Origin: Rachycentron canadum
Taxonomy: Eukaryota > Chordata > Actinopteri > Carangiformes > Rachycentridae
Reading direction: 5' to 3'
Assembly: GCA_038496675.1 (NCBI GenBank)
Contig: CM076660.1
Coordinates: forward strand, 18,120,301 to 18,184,300
Length of the DNA stretch: 64,000 nucleotides
Positions 12,901-27,900 of the stretch are shown here, in pieces. The notes beneath the pieces were generated by a model that was not told the origin of the DNA, made no database searches, and worked only from the letters and a program-made list of their open reading frames with translations. A program made the translations under genes and the position numbers. The number at the start of each line of letters is the position of its first letter. Position 1 is the stretch's first letter.

Positions 12901-15900
12901 CCAGCCCCAAGAGAAATCTCTTCCACCATAACAAGAGACCGTATCTCTCTGAGGGACCAGCTGAGGAGCTCTTCAACCAAGAGGATGGTTTCTAGTGCCA
13001 GCACTTCTAGCCTCTCCACCTTGGCGAAGCAGACACGTAGTACAACCAAGTCCCGTGGAGATTTAGAGGGCCAAGAAAAGGGCCTTCTTGAGTGCCAGGT
13101 AAAAGAGCTGCTGGCTGAGGCCAAGGCCAAAGACTTAGAGATCAGCAATCTCAGGATGGAGTTACAGCGCTGCAAAAGTAAAGCCTCCACTGCTTCCTCT
13201 TCACCCTCACCCAACTCTATCTCACGCCAGGAGTCTGACCGAGAGCAGGGACAGGTGGCAGAGGCCCTTGTTCTGGTTGGGGAGCTGAGGGAGAAGAATG
13301 GGAAGTTTCAGAGAGAGCTGGCAGCCCTTAGGGATGAGAACCAGGGGCTGAAGGAAAAGCTGCTCAGCTTGGAAGCCTCTCCACTCTCTAGAACAAGCTC
13401 CCCAACCAAGCCTTTGGTGAATGGGCTGCCCTCAGACTCCAACTCCACAGCTTTACCAGACAGCACCCCCACCACCAGCCCACTCAAAACCTCTGTCTCC
13501 TCCAGCTCTGACATCACCAAGGACTCACCCTCACCTGACTCGTCAGAGTTTGAGAAGATCCCGTCCTGCTCAGAATCAGTGAGCAGTGGTGTCAGTGGTG
13601 AAGTCGTTGAAGCAGGGGCAGTAACCAGTGCACAGGCGCAAGATGTGTCAGTGCAGAGCCTAACAGAACAGATTCACAAGATGGAGGAGAGTCACCACAG
13701 CACAGCAGAGGAACTGCAGGCAACTCTGCAGGAGCTAGCTGACCAGCAGCAAGTAGTGCAGGAGCTGACAGCTGAGAATGAACGTCTGGCTGAGGAGAAG
13801 CGCCTCCTGCAGACCTCACTTCAACAGCAGAGAGAACGTCTGGAGGTGTTGGCCCAGAAGAATGAGGCACTGGCTGTCCGACTTCAGGAGCAAGCCCAAA
13901 TTCAGGCCCAGAAGGAGGAGGAGCTGGGTAGCCAAGGGCCTCGGTTGGCTGAGCTGGAGCAAAGGTACGCAGAGTTGGTGGAGAGCTCACGCTTTGAGCG
14001 GGAGAAGCTGGTGGACATCCAGCAGCAGCTGACAGGCAGCCTGCGGGCTCTGGAGGAGGAGCACCAGGAGGCCCAGAGTCAGGTGCACTGCCTCAGAGAG
14101 GAGATGAATAGGCTCCAGGACCAGCTGGACAGGGAGCTGGAAGCCGGAGGTCAGGCAGCACAAGCTGCAGAGGAGCAGAAGGCAACAGCAGACAGTCTCA
14201 GACTGGAGAACAGTAGACTGAAGGCGCAGGTGGACATTGAGAGACAAAAGGTGGGTGAACTGAAGGCCATGCAAAGTGCTAGTGACAGCACTGAATTGCA
14301 GAGCCTGCTGAAGACAGCCCACACTGAGAGAGACAGACTGGAAGTGGAGCTTACGGAGCTGAGGCAGGAACTGCTACAGGCCCAGGCTGAGACTGAGAAT
14401 GCGCAAGCCACAATGTCCAAGGTAGGATGGAGGTCACAAGGTGACAAGTCAGTTTTTTGTTTTTTGTTGTGAAATACTTAAAGTTGGGAATTCAGTCACA
14501 ATTTCACAGATAGCCTTAGTATTATAATTGAATATGTGTGTTTGAATCTGGGCAGTTCTTTGGTCAGAAAGTGTCCCTGTACGGTCAAAACATTTTCCAC
14601 TTGGTTGCTTCCATTGTGATGCACTAAGTGGTGTTTGTACAAGTTCAAAAAACTTTTTGTTATCTCAGTGAACTCATTAGTTGTGTTGTGTTTTACAAAG
14701 CCTCCAGGAATTTCTTAAAGAACAATCTCTCCATCTACGTTTACTGTAAACTGAAAATAAAAGAAAGCAGTTCACTCTTTGATGGTTCTGTTCAGATACT
14801 CTACTTGAAGTTAAGTCATTTTAGAAATAGAATAGAAAGAACTCAAAATGTTATTTGTCTGGAAATAGTTTCTCACAAATGCTAATGATTAAAAAAATGT
14901 GAGTCAAAAGGGAGATAATTACATTTTTTATAATTCTTGGCTTAATCATTGCCTATTGAATGTGAAGGACACATATCTTTCAGAATGTTTTAAACATGAC
15001 CATAAACAGGGTTTACAGATGGTATTGGGAATTTTTCTTCACCATCACAACACATTGACTCTCAAACTATTCTCACTCAATAGTCATAGACTCACTCAAA
15101 CTATCTTCATATGTTTCTCAGTACAGTCACTTTGGTTTTCCCCTTCACCACAAATACCAGAGAGGTGTTGGTTTGGGGTTGTTTTGGATCATGTTGCTCC
15201 AAAGTGAGGTGTGTCACCATTAGCTTAGGGATGTTGTCATTGTTGGACTATGACTGTGGTGCCAACAGCAGGGTGGTTCACCAGTGGATGACCCTCTGAG
15301 TCACACCTCTGTCCTCTGCTATATGGGTGTGAGGGTGAGGCCACCCCATAACTTCACTCACAAACATCTTAATTTATTACAGCCACATGGTGTCAGTTGG
15401 CGGGTGTCCTGCATAACTTCATCATTTACTTATTTTAGCATATTATACTTACAGATATCTGCTTTACAGTGTCATCTCTCAGGATGAGTGTAGTCATCAT
15501 GCTACACTGACTTCAGATCCAACAATTGGAGCAAATAACACAGTGACACATAGTACTTGAGCTCTAATTTTCATGACACCTATTTACACTGGTACAGTGG
15601 TTCACAGAGCCATGTCTCACAATAACCATCATCATCAGACATGACAGAGGTGTTTGTAAAACTGCTTTTAGTTATTACATTTACCTAATTAAAAAACAGA
15701 ACTTTAATAACTTATTTTAATAACAGATGTGGGTACCAACCATGTACAAGTCTGCCCAATGTTTCCCACAGGTGGAGATCTTACTTGTGATGGTGGGTGG
15801 GGAATCATGAGACCAATGTTCATACAGAGAGTCACGTAGTTAAGAGGTGGAGAGTATAACACTAGTTATTTTCTTTAGCTATAAATCTTTAGAAATGTTC

Positions 15901-18900
15901 CCTTAATGCCTCACATTCAGACTATTGGTAGACACTACAGGTTATTGATGTTCCCTGAAAAAACTCTCATTAAGGCTGCACAAAGAGAAGCTTTTAGTCC
16001 CCACTCAGTTAGTGCAGGGGACACAGACATGTGTGTGGCCAAAAATGTGTTGGTTTGTAGAGTGAAATAATGTGTTTATGTTTGATTTACCTAAATTGAA
16101 AAAACTAACTAAAAGCTGAAGTTTTTTGTGCATCTTTACCTAATCTTTGGTATGGACGAAAAGAACCGCAGAGATCAGACTGAACCACTCAGATGTCTGT
16201 GAGATATCATAAATGATCTTTTCCTGAACCAAAGTGTTGACATCTCATCAGAACAGTGACAGCCTGCGATTACTTTAACATGAAACACTGCCTTTTTGTT
16301 TTAACCCTTTTCTGCTGTAAGCCCACAATGTTCTCACAAATGTGTGTACGCACACAGGTGGAGGCCAAATGCCAGCAGGTTCAGGAGTGGGCTGAGAGGA
16401 GGGAGCAGGAGCTCGGCAGCCAGGTGACTTCCCTGGAGGAGGCTGGGATCCAGGCTGAGAACCAGGTGAAGGAGCTGAAGGAGACCATCTTTGAACTGGA
16501 GGACCAGGTGGAGCAGCAAAGGGCCGTCAACTGTCACACCAACCAAGCCGTCCTGGACATGGAGAGTATGTTCACTGGCTGCTCAGTTCTCTGTGGCTCT
16601 GTGGAGTCTTAATCTGCGATTTTAAATATAGTTTAATCAGTCAGTGATTTCTAATATTTTGTATATTCTGATTTATATAAATGAGGTGAACAAAATATTA
16701 CAAACACCTTCCAAAAGATGAATCACTACAGTTCCAACAAGAAGAGATCAGATTGTTCTATCATTTTAATTGTGATGGGGAAACATTTTTTAAATAGATC
16801 TAATACTGTCCAGAAGTAACTGTTACTGTTATAGGGGCATCTGTGTTATGGATTGGCTGCTAATTCTCCACCACACTGAAAACTATGCAGTGAATGCTGT
16901 TTAATGGGTGAAATCATGCATATACAGTGCACAGGTTCTCATAAACCTTGAATTTGTCTTTGCAGATCTTGTCAAAAAGCTGGAAGAGCAGAAGGCTGAA
17001 GCAGACCGACAACTGAAAGTCCTCAATAGACAGATGAAGGTAACAGAGGTTGAACATTCACACCCATATAGCTCCTTTATAATGTCTGTGTTAACATGAT
17101 CATTCTTTTTATCAGTCACTGAAGCGGCCTGAATACATAAGGCAGCTGTAATAAAAAAAAGTTTCAGTTCATTTTAAAGATGAAATAAAAGACAACGTTC
17201 AAGTTGTGGTTGACCATTTGACTCACAACATGTGATAGTGACATCTTGAAATCAGATCCAGCTTTGAACACATGTAACATACAGTCTCTCTTCTCCTTTC
17301 CTGTCTCTCTCTTTCTACCCTCCAACATGTAATTAAAGAACTGCCTTAGAAATTAAATGTGCCACTTGTGACAGTGCTGAAGAGCTCGGAGGACAACTAC
17401 AGTCTGACAGAGAAGCAGTAGCCAGTACACACAGTATACACAAGCAATACACTTTAGGTGGATTATCACTTTAGGGTCTGGATGATGTTACAGTGCTCAG
17501 TTTTTCCCTGTGTATTTGCCAAACTATTTGACCTTAGAGGTATCTTTCCACCGAGTATTGTTCCAGTAGCATTGTGGAACATGCAGGTAGGCTGTTTAGT
17601 GTTTTTTTTGGCAGGCACCAGTTTTCTCCATGGTATTCTTCTATGAACATCAGTCATGTGTGGTTGTTTTTTATCATAAAAAGCTGCACCAGATACCATC
17701 TTCGTTGATTTCACTGTCACCTGCTTCATATTCATTTTCTGCAGCGCTCGCTCAGTCATCTCTGGAACCTCCTTTTATTTTCTTATGTATTGATGACACC
17801 CAAGTCTTACTAGATCCTGAACACAAAAAAAACTTGTTTGTAAATACCAGCTTTAAAAGACTTGAGTTTCCAGAAGTGGATGTACCTTAGTGGAAACACT
17901 TTCAAATTCAAACTCAAATCATAACATAGTTACCTTAAGGCACTTTACATATAGAACAGGTCTAGACCAAACTCTTTATAAAATTATTTAAAGGGACCTG
18001 ACAAATCCCACCATGAGCAAGCACTTGGCGACAGTGGCAGGAAAAACTTCCTTTAAGAGGCAGAAACCTTGGGCAGGACCAGGCTCAGGGTGGGTGGCCA
18101 TCTGCCTCTACCAACCAGTACAAGCCTTTGATTTAGTGGCTACATTGCCAAAAAAACTGTGATCTGCCAGGTACTGATCTTTGGCATTACACCATTGAAT
18201 ATAGATCCACATATTTCTACCTCACAGTCAGAGGATATCTTCAGTTCTCTTTTCAGTCTGTGTTTCAGAGATGGTTCTCTCTTGCCTTTGGAGCTTTTCA
18301 GTTGTTTATCTGAAATTTGCTTGGGATAAGGTTTTATTTCTACAGATCTCTATTTAAAAAGTAGATACTGTTGTTAACAGAATTTGGAAAACAGTCAGAC
18401 AAAATCATTATTCTAGAGATTAATATTTTTACCTCCCAAACTGTCAATACTTTGCAAGTGTCTTGAGTAAATACAGAAGAAAGACTTTTTTTAAATCAGG
18501 TTTTATTCATCTATCATTAGATTTCATCGTAGGACTATTTAATGCTGACATTCAACTACATTCAAAGGGTTCAAAGTCATTTCTTGTATCAGCTGATTAT
18601 TACTGGCTGTATCATTTTTTGTGTCCTGTCTGCAAATATTGGATCTTCCTGTACAGCATACATCCATATATTAATGTCTCTAGGAGGAAAAAGAGGAGTG
18701 GCGCCGGTTCCAGGCAGACCTCCAGACAGCAGTGGTAGTGGCCAATGACATCAAGGTGGAGGCTCAGCAGGAGCTGCGTGCACTCAGGAGGCAGCTGCAG
18801 GAGGAGCAGGATCGCAGTGCAAAGCTTTCTGCAGACCTAGAGGCCCTACAGGGAGTCAGGTACCATCTTCACCATGCTACACAAGCTCCCACCCAAACCC

Positions 18901-21900
18901 CACCCCTCCCTGGGCTCCCCACATTTAGCATTGGGCTGCAGTTCCTTTCTCTCTCAACACAATGTGGAGATGAGATACCTGCCAGAGTTTTGCCATATCC
19001 TCATTTAGTGCCATGTTTTATACATGTAGTACAAACAGCAATATATTATCATTTCAACTTCCATGAATCTCTTGCTTAAGAGGTTTCTGAAATTCTTATC
19101 TGGTATCAAAGCAGGATAGTATTCAGTTCATATCTTGGTATTTCACAAGATGAAATCTTTGGTGTTTCAGAGTTAAGCTTGCTGGGATTTGGCAGACTCT
19201 GGTGGTAAATGAGCAGTCTCCTGTGGTATTTCCCTCTGTGTATTCTACTCCTTTAAGCTGCTGCCCTCTCTGTCTCCCTCTTCCACACTGACCATTGCCC
19301 TGTCGTAACATTCAAACCCTATACTCCACAATAAACCACAGTATATTTATTAGAGGAAATTATCATTATGTGAGAAAGTAGATCTGCCCAATGCATAGAT
19401 GCTGCTTTGATCCAAGTATGTTACAATAAAACAGTGCAACACTATCCTCTCTGCACTTTTCAGTGAAAATGTTCCACACCGATGTATCATGCTATTTAAG
19501 ACTTCATGTAGTGTTGCTGCACTGTGGCCATGCAGCAATGTGAGTGATGTACTTATAAAGCGCGTGGCATGGGTTTGTGTGTGACTATAATGTATATAAA
19601 TGTTTGAGCGTGCAAATGCCATGGTGTTTTTGACAGTGTTGTCTTTCATTATCATGCCGGGTCAATACACTTGTACCTGTGGCAAAGTCTAGACCTGCAA
19701 CTGTATAGCACTCTGTTTATCTGTGTGGCCGGTCATGGTGTAATTCTTAAAGCAAGCAAATAATCTTTACCTGACACTTTGTCATTCATACTTTATCACC
19801 TCACAAATCTCATGAGACAAGTTCTAGTTTGTAAAAGATAATAATATTTGGTTTAAAACCAAATATGTCTATGTCAGATTTCATGCAGTTCTGGTTGAAA
19901 TATAGTACCTTATCTATATATTGCTGGTTTTAGACCATGGCTAAATCAGCAAACTTTCCACAAGATTAGCTGTTACGCTACGCCCGCTCCCCACCTCCAG
20001 CAGCTCCCTGTGATGACTCTGTCAAAGATGTCCCTCTGACAAGCCTCCCTATGTAAAGTCCAGGTGAGTTCCCTGCCCTGTCAGCCCTCTCTCAGCCCTG
20101 TGTGCTGCTGCTGCTCACTGACCTTCCTATCTGTGTTTGGCTTCGTGCTGTTGCTTCAACCTGTCTGACTCCTGTCTGTCTTCCCATGTGTTGGCTGACT
20201 GCACCTTCAGGACTGTCTGACTTTTTTGATTTGCTTTGCCTGGTCCTTTAAACGTGCCATTCCAGTAGATGTATCTGGTGCCACCTGCTGTTCTTTGAAT
20301 GAATAACCCTCCTACTTTTTTGGTTAAATAGCAGGATGGTCTGCACGGCATGACATGGATTAAACTCATGCTATGCATCATCTGCTTCAGATACATTTGC
20401 ATAGCGTCTTCATCACCGGGTGATTTAGTCACACTTGACATTTTGAGTGACTTTATTAATCCAATGAGGTATGCATGGAGCAGATAAAAACTCCTACAGT
20501 GCCCAGAAGTTTGCATTTCATAACAACAACAATGTTAAGAAGAAATGTAAATTATATATTTATGCTGCACATCTAAAATGCACATGTAAATGTTTGAAAT
20601 AGTCTTTATTCAATAATTATACTCAGTTGTTCATCTTCCCTCTTTTTTTCTTTTCAGAATAAGCACCGGAGCCACTTTTGATACGAAGACGGCAGTAGAG
20701 GGGCACTAGAGAAGTGCCCTCCACCTCAGCACCAGTGAAGACAGTGTTATTGTTGCACTTATCGGCTTTCTGTGTCATTGAAAATGTAACAGTGGTAAAC
20801 CATCTCTTTCTGAGCCACAGTGAGCAGTGTAGATGCAGCACACAAACGGTCTAATGACACAGAGTCTGGTTTCCATTTCTTTCTTTACATTGTGGATCCT
20901 ATTGAACAATAATACTGTGTTTTTATTTCTCAATGAATGTACTCTTTTATGTTTGTAATTTTCTTGTGTTTAAGAAATGCCATATGTTTGAAAGACTCTC
21001 CTTTTTTATACTGTGCAAAGCTGCTTTGTGCCTTTTAAGAGAGGTGAGAGGATAGAAAGTGTGACCTGTTCCAAAAAAACAGGGTTAAGTATGTGAAATA
21101 CTGGTAAATGTTCAGCTGAAACAGTTAAGATTCCCATCATCCTGTCAACAAAGGCACATAATCCATGTTTGAAGGCAAAGGCAACGCAGAATTAATATGA
21201 CTCAAAAACTAGGTGGCTTTTTTCTTACTGTTTCTGTACCAGTCAAATTAGTTTTACTTTGATCTCTTGTTCAGTTTCTACAAAGAAGAAACTTTTAAAA
21301 TCGTTCTGTAGTTGGACTAAAGTTGAATGCAGTGTCACATTTAGCCATTAGATGCCACTACAGAACACATAATTACCATAAACGGGTAACTTCATGTGGA
21401 TAAACTGGTATTAACTGCTCTGTTTGTCTTAAATTTACACAGTAATGTATATTATTATAGCCTTCTGCCAGATAGCCAGAGCAATGTCGAGGTCAGCCAT
21501 GTTGGCAGATCCAGAGCACTGCCAAAATTAGATTTTAGTACTGCCACAAACACGGACAGCTGTACCTCAGAGTCATTTTTACTCTCCTAAAACCAACCAA
21601 AAGGCTGATGGTCCATTTTAACTCAAAGATCAAGAGGACTGTGTGTGCTACAAGTTCCTTTAGGGATTATTTTTATCCTTAAAGCAGATGTCAAATGATG
21701 AGTTGAACTCATTATCTATAATTTAACTTTTCAGCAACATTACTGGCAAATTATAGATTTACAATAGATTTACAAAAGTGGTCTCAGACTTGGACCCTGC
21801 TGTATAGACTGAAAAACTGTGGTTGGTTAGACTGCATATCGCGTATCTGAATGTCAGAGATCACTCAAGACCCTGATAATTCCTCTTTATCTATCGATCT

Positions 21901-24900
21901 TGATTCACTATGTTTTTTTCTGATTCATCACTCATTTTGATATCAATCATGTTGCTTATCACATGGTGGTATTAATTTATTATAATTGAGCCAAACCCTT
22001 ACATATGGTTGCAGGATCTCAGGTTCTTCTTAAAGTCCAACTTTTACCACAGAACACAGTTGTGCATTTTTTTTTTAGTAAAAGCCATATTGTTCTACCA
22101 GGTAATAAGGTGCTGGTGTATGTAAACATTTGGATATGCTCAAAACAACATAGAGAAAAAATGAGACGGTAACAGTGTAATAGGTCATTTTCTGTTTGTA
22201 ATGAAACCATTTAATGAACAATACAGTGAATGTGCTGTTAATTTATTTTTCAGAGAAAGACTCAGAAAGGTTTATGGTTTCTAAAACAGTGTCTTGCACG
22301 TCTGTTTGACTGATGTTCATTAGGTCAAAGAATAAATGAATTACACCAGTCCAATTGTGGTTGTGTGTCTCTCTCGCTATCTCCCTCTCTCTCCCTCTCT
22401 GTCTACACTTATTGGAGGTGAGTTGAGTTTAAAACAAAAATTCCCCACTTGTCATTCTTCCCTAATCTGTTGGTGATAAAAACCCTCCAGATCCTTTACT
22501 CTGTAGGCTATAGTCCGACGTTCACCAGGGCTAATGGATAGAAAGTGTCCTGATGATTGGATTGCTTGAATTTTTGTGTGCCAAGTTTATATCTGTGTAT
22601 CTGCAACTGGTCATCAGTTATTTACAGCTCTTCAGGTCAAACTCTGATCACATGATCTTGTCAATATACGTAGACAACCTATTTTAAAACATTCAAATTA
22701 GCAGCAGGTAATCACACAAGAAAAAGAAGTAAAGTGAAGGTTTTCAAAGTCCTGTCTCTGGTTTACATGGTGCCTCTTGTATGTATTGTTTATGTCTCTA
22801 CACAGCAACCGTGTTCATTGTGTCTGTTAGGTCCCAAGGTGATGAGGTGAGATTGTCCGACTCCGAGCGTCACTGGTGTGGCATCTCCATGATCCCGACC
22901 TCACCCACCGATGCCGGCGGAGATGCCGACTCAGAGCCTGGAGCTACTGTCAAATCCCTCATTAAGTCCTTTGATACTGTTGGACAGAGTGAGCACCAAG
23001 CACCTCGACACACATACATACAAACTCTTATAGGGCGTCTCACTGCAGCAGTGTAACCATAGAGGAGGACAGCTGGTGGACATTTGTCATTTTTACTGGA
23101 GCAAAGTCCTGTGCAGTTGTGCTGAACTGTGTGGCCTGAAGTGACCTCAGGCAGGTTGGACAGTCTTTCTGTGTTTGTCAGTAAAATCACTGTGAAGCTG
23201 CAGCTCAAGAAGCATTTAAATTTAAATTAATTCAGAAAGTTCCTTTTCTATTACTTAATAAATTATATTATAATTATAAAGATTATAAGATAGCAGTGTA
23301 GCTCACTTTGTTTTTTTTTGTTTGTTGGCCTTTTATTTTGCAATAGATTTTCATAAATGCAATGCAAATTGCAATACCACAACTTTGACTTTGACTTTGA
23401 CTTTGATTCAGTGTCAGTTATCATTGAAAGCTCTATTATAACATCCATCTGTACAGAGCTCATGATGTTGGGTTTTTGGTGATGTCAAAATGTGTAAAAT
23501 CGATGTTATGATTGTTATGGAGGTCGTAGTTTAAGGTGGTGTACATTATACTTATGGGTGTTCCTACTTTTTTGTCCTTCCAATTTACACACAGGGGATG
23601 AGGAACATGAGGAAATATTAGGAACACATCTCTTCAGTACAACATCAACACTAATTATGATTTCTGTGCTAAAACACTAGATTGAATTAACACCTCTGTG
23701 ACTGTGCCAGTTATAGGTTCATAAAAGCTGCAGGTGTTTAGTAGAGGTGTAAATAAACTGAACACTGATGTGTATGATCCAAGAAAAAGTAAACAGGACT
23801 GTGAATCTGACCAAAGTAAATAAAGTAATCAACTTGATAGTGTTTGATAATGACGCTACAAACCTTTCAGTGTTCAAAAAATATTTCCTGTTTAATATCT
23901 GACTTTAATGTCTGCTCTTGGCCTTGTTTTTAATTCTACAGTCACTTCATTAACTTTTTGTATTATCTTGGCTTCAAGTATGAGACATATTACAATCATT
24001 TTATAACAATCTTTCATTGCCTCCATAACCTACACCCACAAAAGCAGTTTTAATTTATTTGTACTGGAGGAACAGTAACCCTCTGTAATCTAAACAAATA
24101 TATATACAAATATCCTGTCACATTGTTAAGTCTCAGAATGAATGTGTTAATCATTTACTAGAGAATGACACTTGAGGCTCTTGTGATAGAGTAATCAACG
24201 GGTGCTGTATGTTGTTTGGTCTCTCAGATGGACCAGGTCACACAGTTCAAATGCATTCCTCACCAAGGAGCCCACTGAGTGGGATTCCTGTACGCACTGC
24301 ACCAGCTGCTGCTGTCTCCCCCATCCAGGTATACACCAATACATTTTCCTTTCAAGATTACATAGATTTTTTGTTTTGGGAAGTTGTGAAATTTGTGATA
24401 TAATATAATGAGATCACTTTTCTGTTTTACGTTTCTTTAGAGACACTCGTACATAAAGCCACTGTCAAAGACATTGGAAAAAAGAATCAACCAGGGAGAA
24501 TTCTCTCATCCTCACGGTATGTAACACAAAGATGATTTTAGGTATGTAGTCATGTTGTTTAATTCATATGTATGTTCATATTTCATTTAGCAGCCATACA
24601 GGACCAAATGAAAGCTTTGGTGCTGCTATGAATCAGTGACTATAGAAAAGACAAAGGCTGATGTGCAATTGGTCTACATAGAAAGTTGAATGAAGAGAAA
24701 CTGCTGTATGCAAACAACCTTACTACTGATGTTTTTGTGGGTAATTTTATGATTTTATGGTGACGAGCTCTTAAAATGTCTGCCTCTACTGTGAGCAGGA
24801 GTCTGAGCTTCTTCCTTCAGGAGCTGAGTGAGACATAATCAGTAACTTAAGCATCAGAGCTCAGATTTTTTTTTCTGTTTCTGAGGAGCAAACCAAAAAC

Positions 24901-27900
24901 TTGCATCAAGCTTGCGATGTTATTTCCGCACCTGCTTTTCCTTTTTTTCGTAGATTTCTCTGCTCGTTTCTTTTCATGTGTCTTTGCAAAGATAGTGTCT
25001 ACAGTATAGACTTGTTCAGGCAAGACAGAGGCCTCGGGGAGGGACAGTTTGAGTGTTTTGAAGACTGGCTACACACTACAGGCCTGGGGTATTCACAGTC
25101 AGGACATCTACCTGGACCACACCATGTTGTTTCTGGGTTGATTTGAATCATCTGTTACTTTTTGTATCTTAAAGTTTTACTCATGAATTCACTTTCCATT
25201 TCCATTTGTTGTCTTCGTGTGCTATTCTCAAATGTTTATACCTTACCCATACATCTCTTGCACAGTCTTACTTACTTTGTTTATTAAAGTTTATGATGAT
25301 CCCTGGCTGTTTCTGAACTGCTCTTCGCCTTTTCCTCTGCCTGCCACCCTTTGTTGCATTCTTTAATCCCCCAGATAAATTGTCGGGCTGTGGGGAAGAC
25401 CTGAAACCTAATAGCCTTATGAGGAAGAGTCCTTCCCTGGAGTCTGTAATTAAAACTCCCGTCTCCCTCTGCAGCCGCACAGCATCCTTTAGCTACAACC
25501 GTGGAAACAGCAAACTCAGGTGGGATTACCCAGTAATTATTTGCTGGCAAGTCACTGTGAAATAATTCAACTTGTTTAACCATCTGCTTTTCCTTGCAAC
25601 TGGTGAAGTAATTGTAGCATCCACCCTCACTGTGAAAAAAGGGAAGCATTTGTTTTAATTTTACATCTGTTTTAGGATAATTTGTTGCCCTTGAGCTGAC
25701 TGAGTGAAGGTTTTTGGTGTTAATATGTTGTTTATTATCTTTGTAAACCTTTTAAGTAACAACATGTTGGACGCTGGAGTTGCACAACCTTTATTGTCAA
25801 AAGTGTGGTTAGCTTCAACACAGTAAAAGGGGGTGATTTCTTATCAGACAGGGAAGCGAGTCACATGTTAAACAAACATGGTTGTCTCTTCTGACTTTTA
25901 GAGTTATTGAATTACATGGAGAGGAGTGGTTTGCACAGGAAACAACACTCAAAAATGATCGAGTTCATTAGACTCACTGCACCTACAACTGGAACAGGGT
26001 ATATTTGAGGTAGATGACTCAGGTGTTCAGGTGTCTGTGTTGTCACAGTAAGACTGTAAATTTGGCAAATAATTGGCCATCACGCTGGACAACACCCTCT
26101 GCTCCAACAACTATACTGTTGACATTAATAATAAGCACCACCCGCACACTTATCTTGAAACTCAAAAACCTGTCTGTCCAGCCTCAGCTCCTCCAGTATC
26201 ATCACATTATTCAGCTTTCTGCTCTTCACCCTCTGCACTTACAGTATTAGAAATGCCACCAGCAGCATCAAATTGTTAAAGGTCACACACACAGCACAGA
26301 TATTTTTCCATCTGTCTTTCCAGCTACTCTTGCATATTATGTAAATATATGTATTGCATATTGCATAAATGTAAATGTTTGTGACTGTACTGCAGAGCTT
26401 CTCTCCTCAAACAGCAGATCAACAGCAGTGCATTGCCATGTTTGGTATTGTTTTTAATGTTATGATATAGCTGCTGTATCATTGCAATAATTGTTTGGAC
26501 AAGCCTCTCGCTGCCTCTGGCTTCACGGTGCCTGAAACAGAAGACTAATGAATTTACCAGCACAGCCGCCGTGACGTGTGAAATGTTTACCGTGCTCAGA
26601 GCAATGACCGTGTCTCGTGGTCTTCCCATGGCCTCAGTTCCAGCACAAACCCCAGGGAGCAGACGCTCTGAATTATACAGCAGATAGGCATTTCATTTCA
26701 ATTATCTCCTCCTTGTGCTGTACAGTAGTGCAGTCAGTCCACTGTACATCAACATGTACTGTTTACAGATGAACCTTCAATTAATCTCTGAACTCTAAAA
26801 CAAATGTTCTGAAGTTCACAGAAGCTTTGATCTGGTCATGAATGCTGGGATTTTGTGGAATTAAATAAACAAAGAAAGTAAAGAAGTTTACAGTGTAGAT
26901 AGTTCATATTGATGCTACATACTGTAAATGTTATTTAAAGGTAATTATCTTTCAGCTGCCATGTTGTGTAAAATACTTGAGCATACTTTTAATGGTGTCA
27001 TTATCATAATATTTTTTATGGTGTTGTTTACGTTTTAGCTATTTTCCCTCTGGAGTCTAAACAAGACTTTATCCTTTTTAACTTTTATGAGCTAAAAAAA
27101 AACAATATTTACTAAAGAGAGATTTACATTTTTAGGTCTGTGAAGCAGCCCTGTGAGAACTTGATAATGTGCTTTTACATCAGGGGCATTTATGAGTTGG
27201 TTTTGGACATGGTGAAATTATTTCTTAAAATGTATTTTCTACACTTATCATAGCCATGACATGCTGTAACAGTGTCTCCCTCTTTCTCTCTCTCTATGTG
27301 ACTGCGGTTTGTGCTTCGCCGGTGACAGTGTGGAAAGAAAAGACCCCTTGGCTGCACTGGCGCGGGAGTATGGAGGATCTAAGAGAAACGCTCTACTGAA
27401 GTGGTGCCAGAAGAAAACAGAAGGCTATCCGGTAGGGATCAGAGGCCAGAGACCTCTTTCAAATACAAGGCGGGCTCCATTGACTTTCACACCCTGTTTT
27501 TCTCTGCATCTTTGTCTGACAGTTTTATTTTAGTCTTTCACTCTTCAGGTTCGCATTTAAAAGTGAGATGATAGTGCCCACTCCCTTCCTTTATATTACA
27601 CAGATGCAGTATTGGTCTGTCTACGCCCTCAGGTTCAGTGATCATTTTGTTTTTTTCACCCATCACTGCGGTGTTACTCTAGTGGCACATTACTGTGTTT
27701 GCAGACACACAATTCACCCAGCTGTCATCTCACTGTCAAGTCACTATGGCACAGAGGTAATGGAAACAATAAAGCAAAACACACAGTGTTACAGACACAC
27801 TGGATTTGTACATGTGTTTATTTATATAGCCCGTCTTGTCTTTATGCATGTCCATTTGTTTATGCATTGTTTTTGTGTTGTGTTCTCATCTGTGTTCCCT

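Noticed and set aside
12876..14447. Several antisense open frames across specc1 exon 2
   Set aside because: They are complements of a coding exon with low stop frequency, with no domains or splice support.
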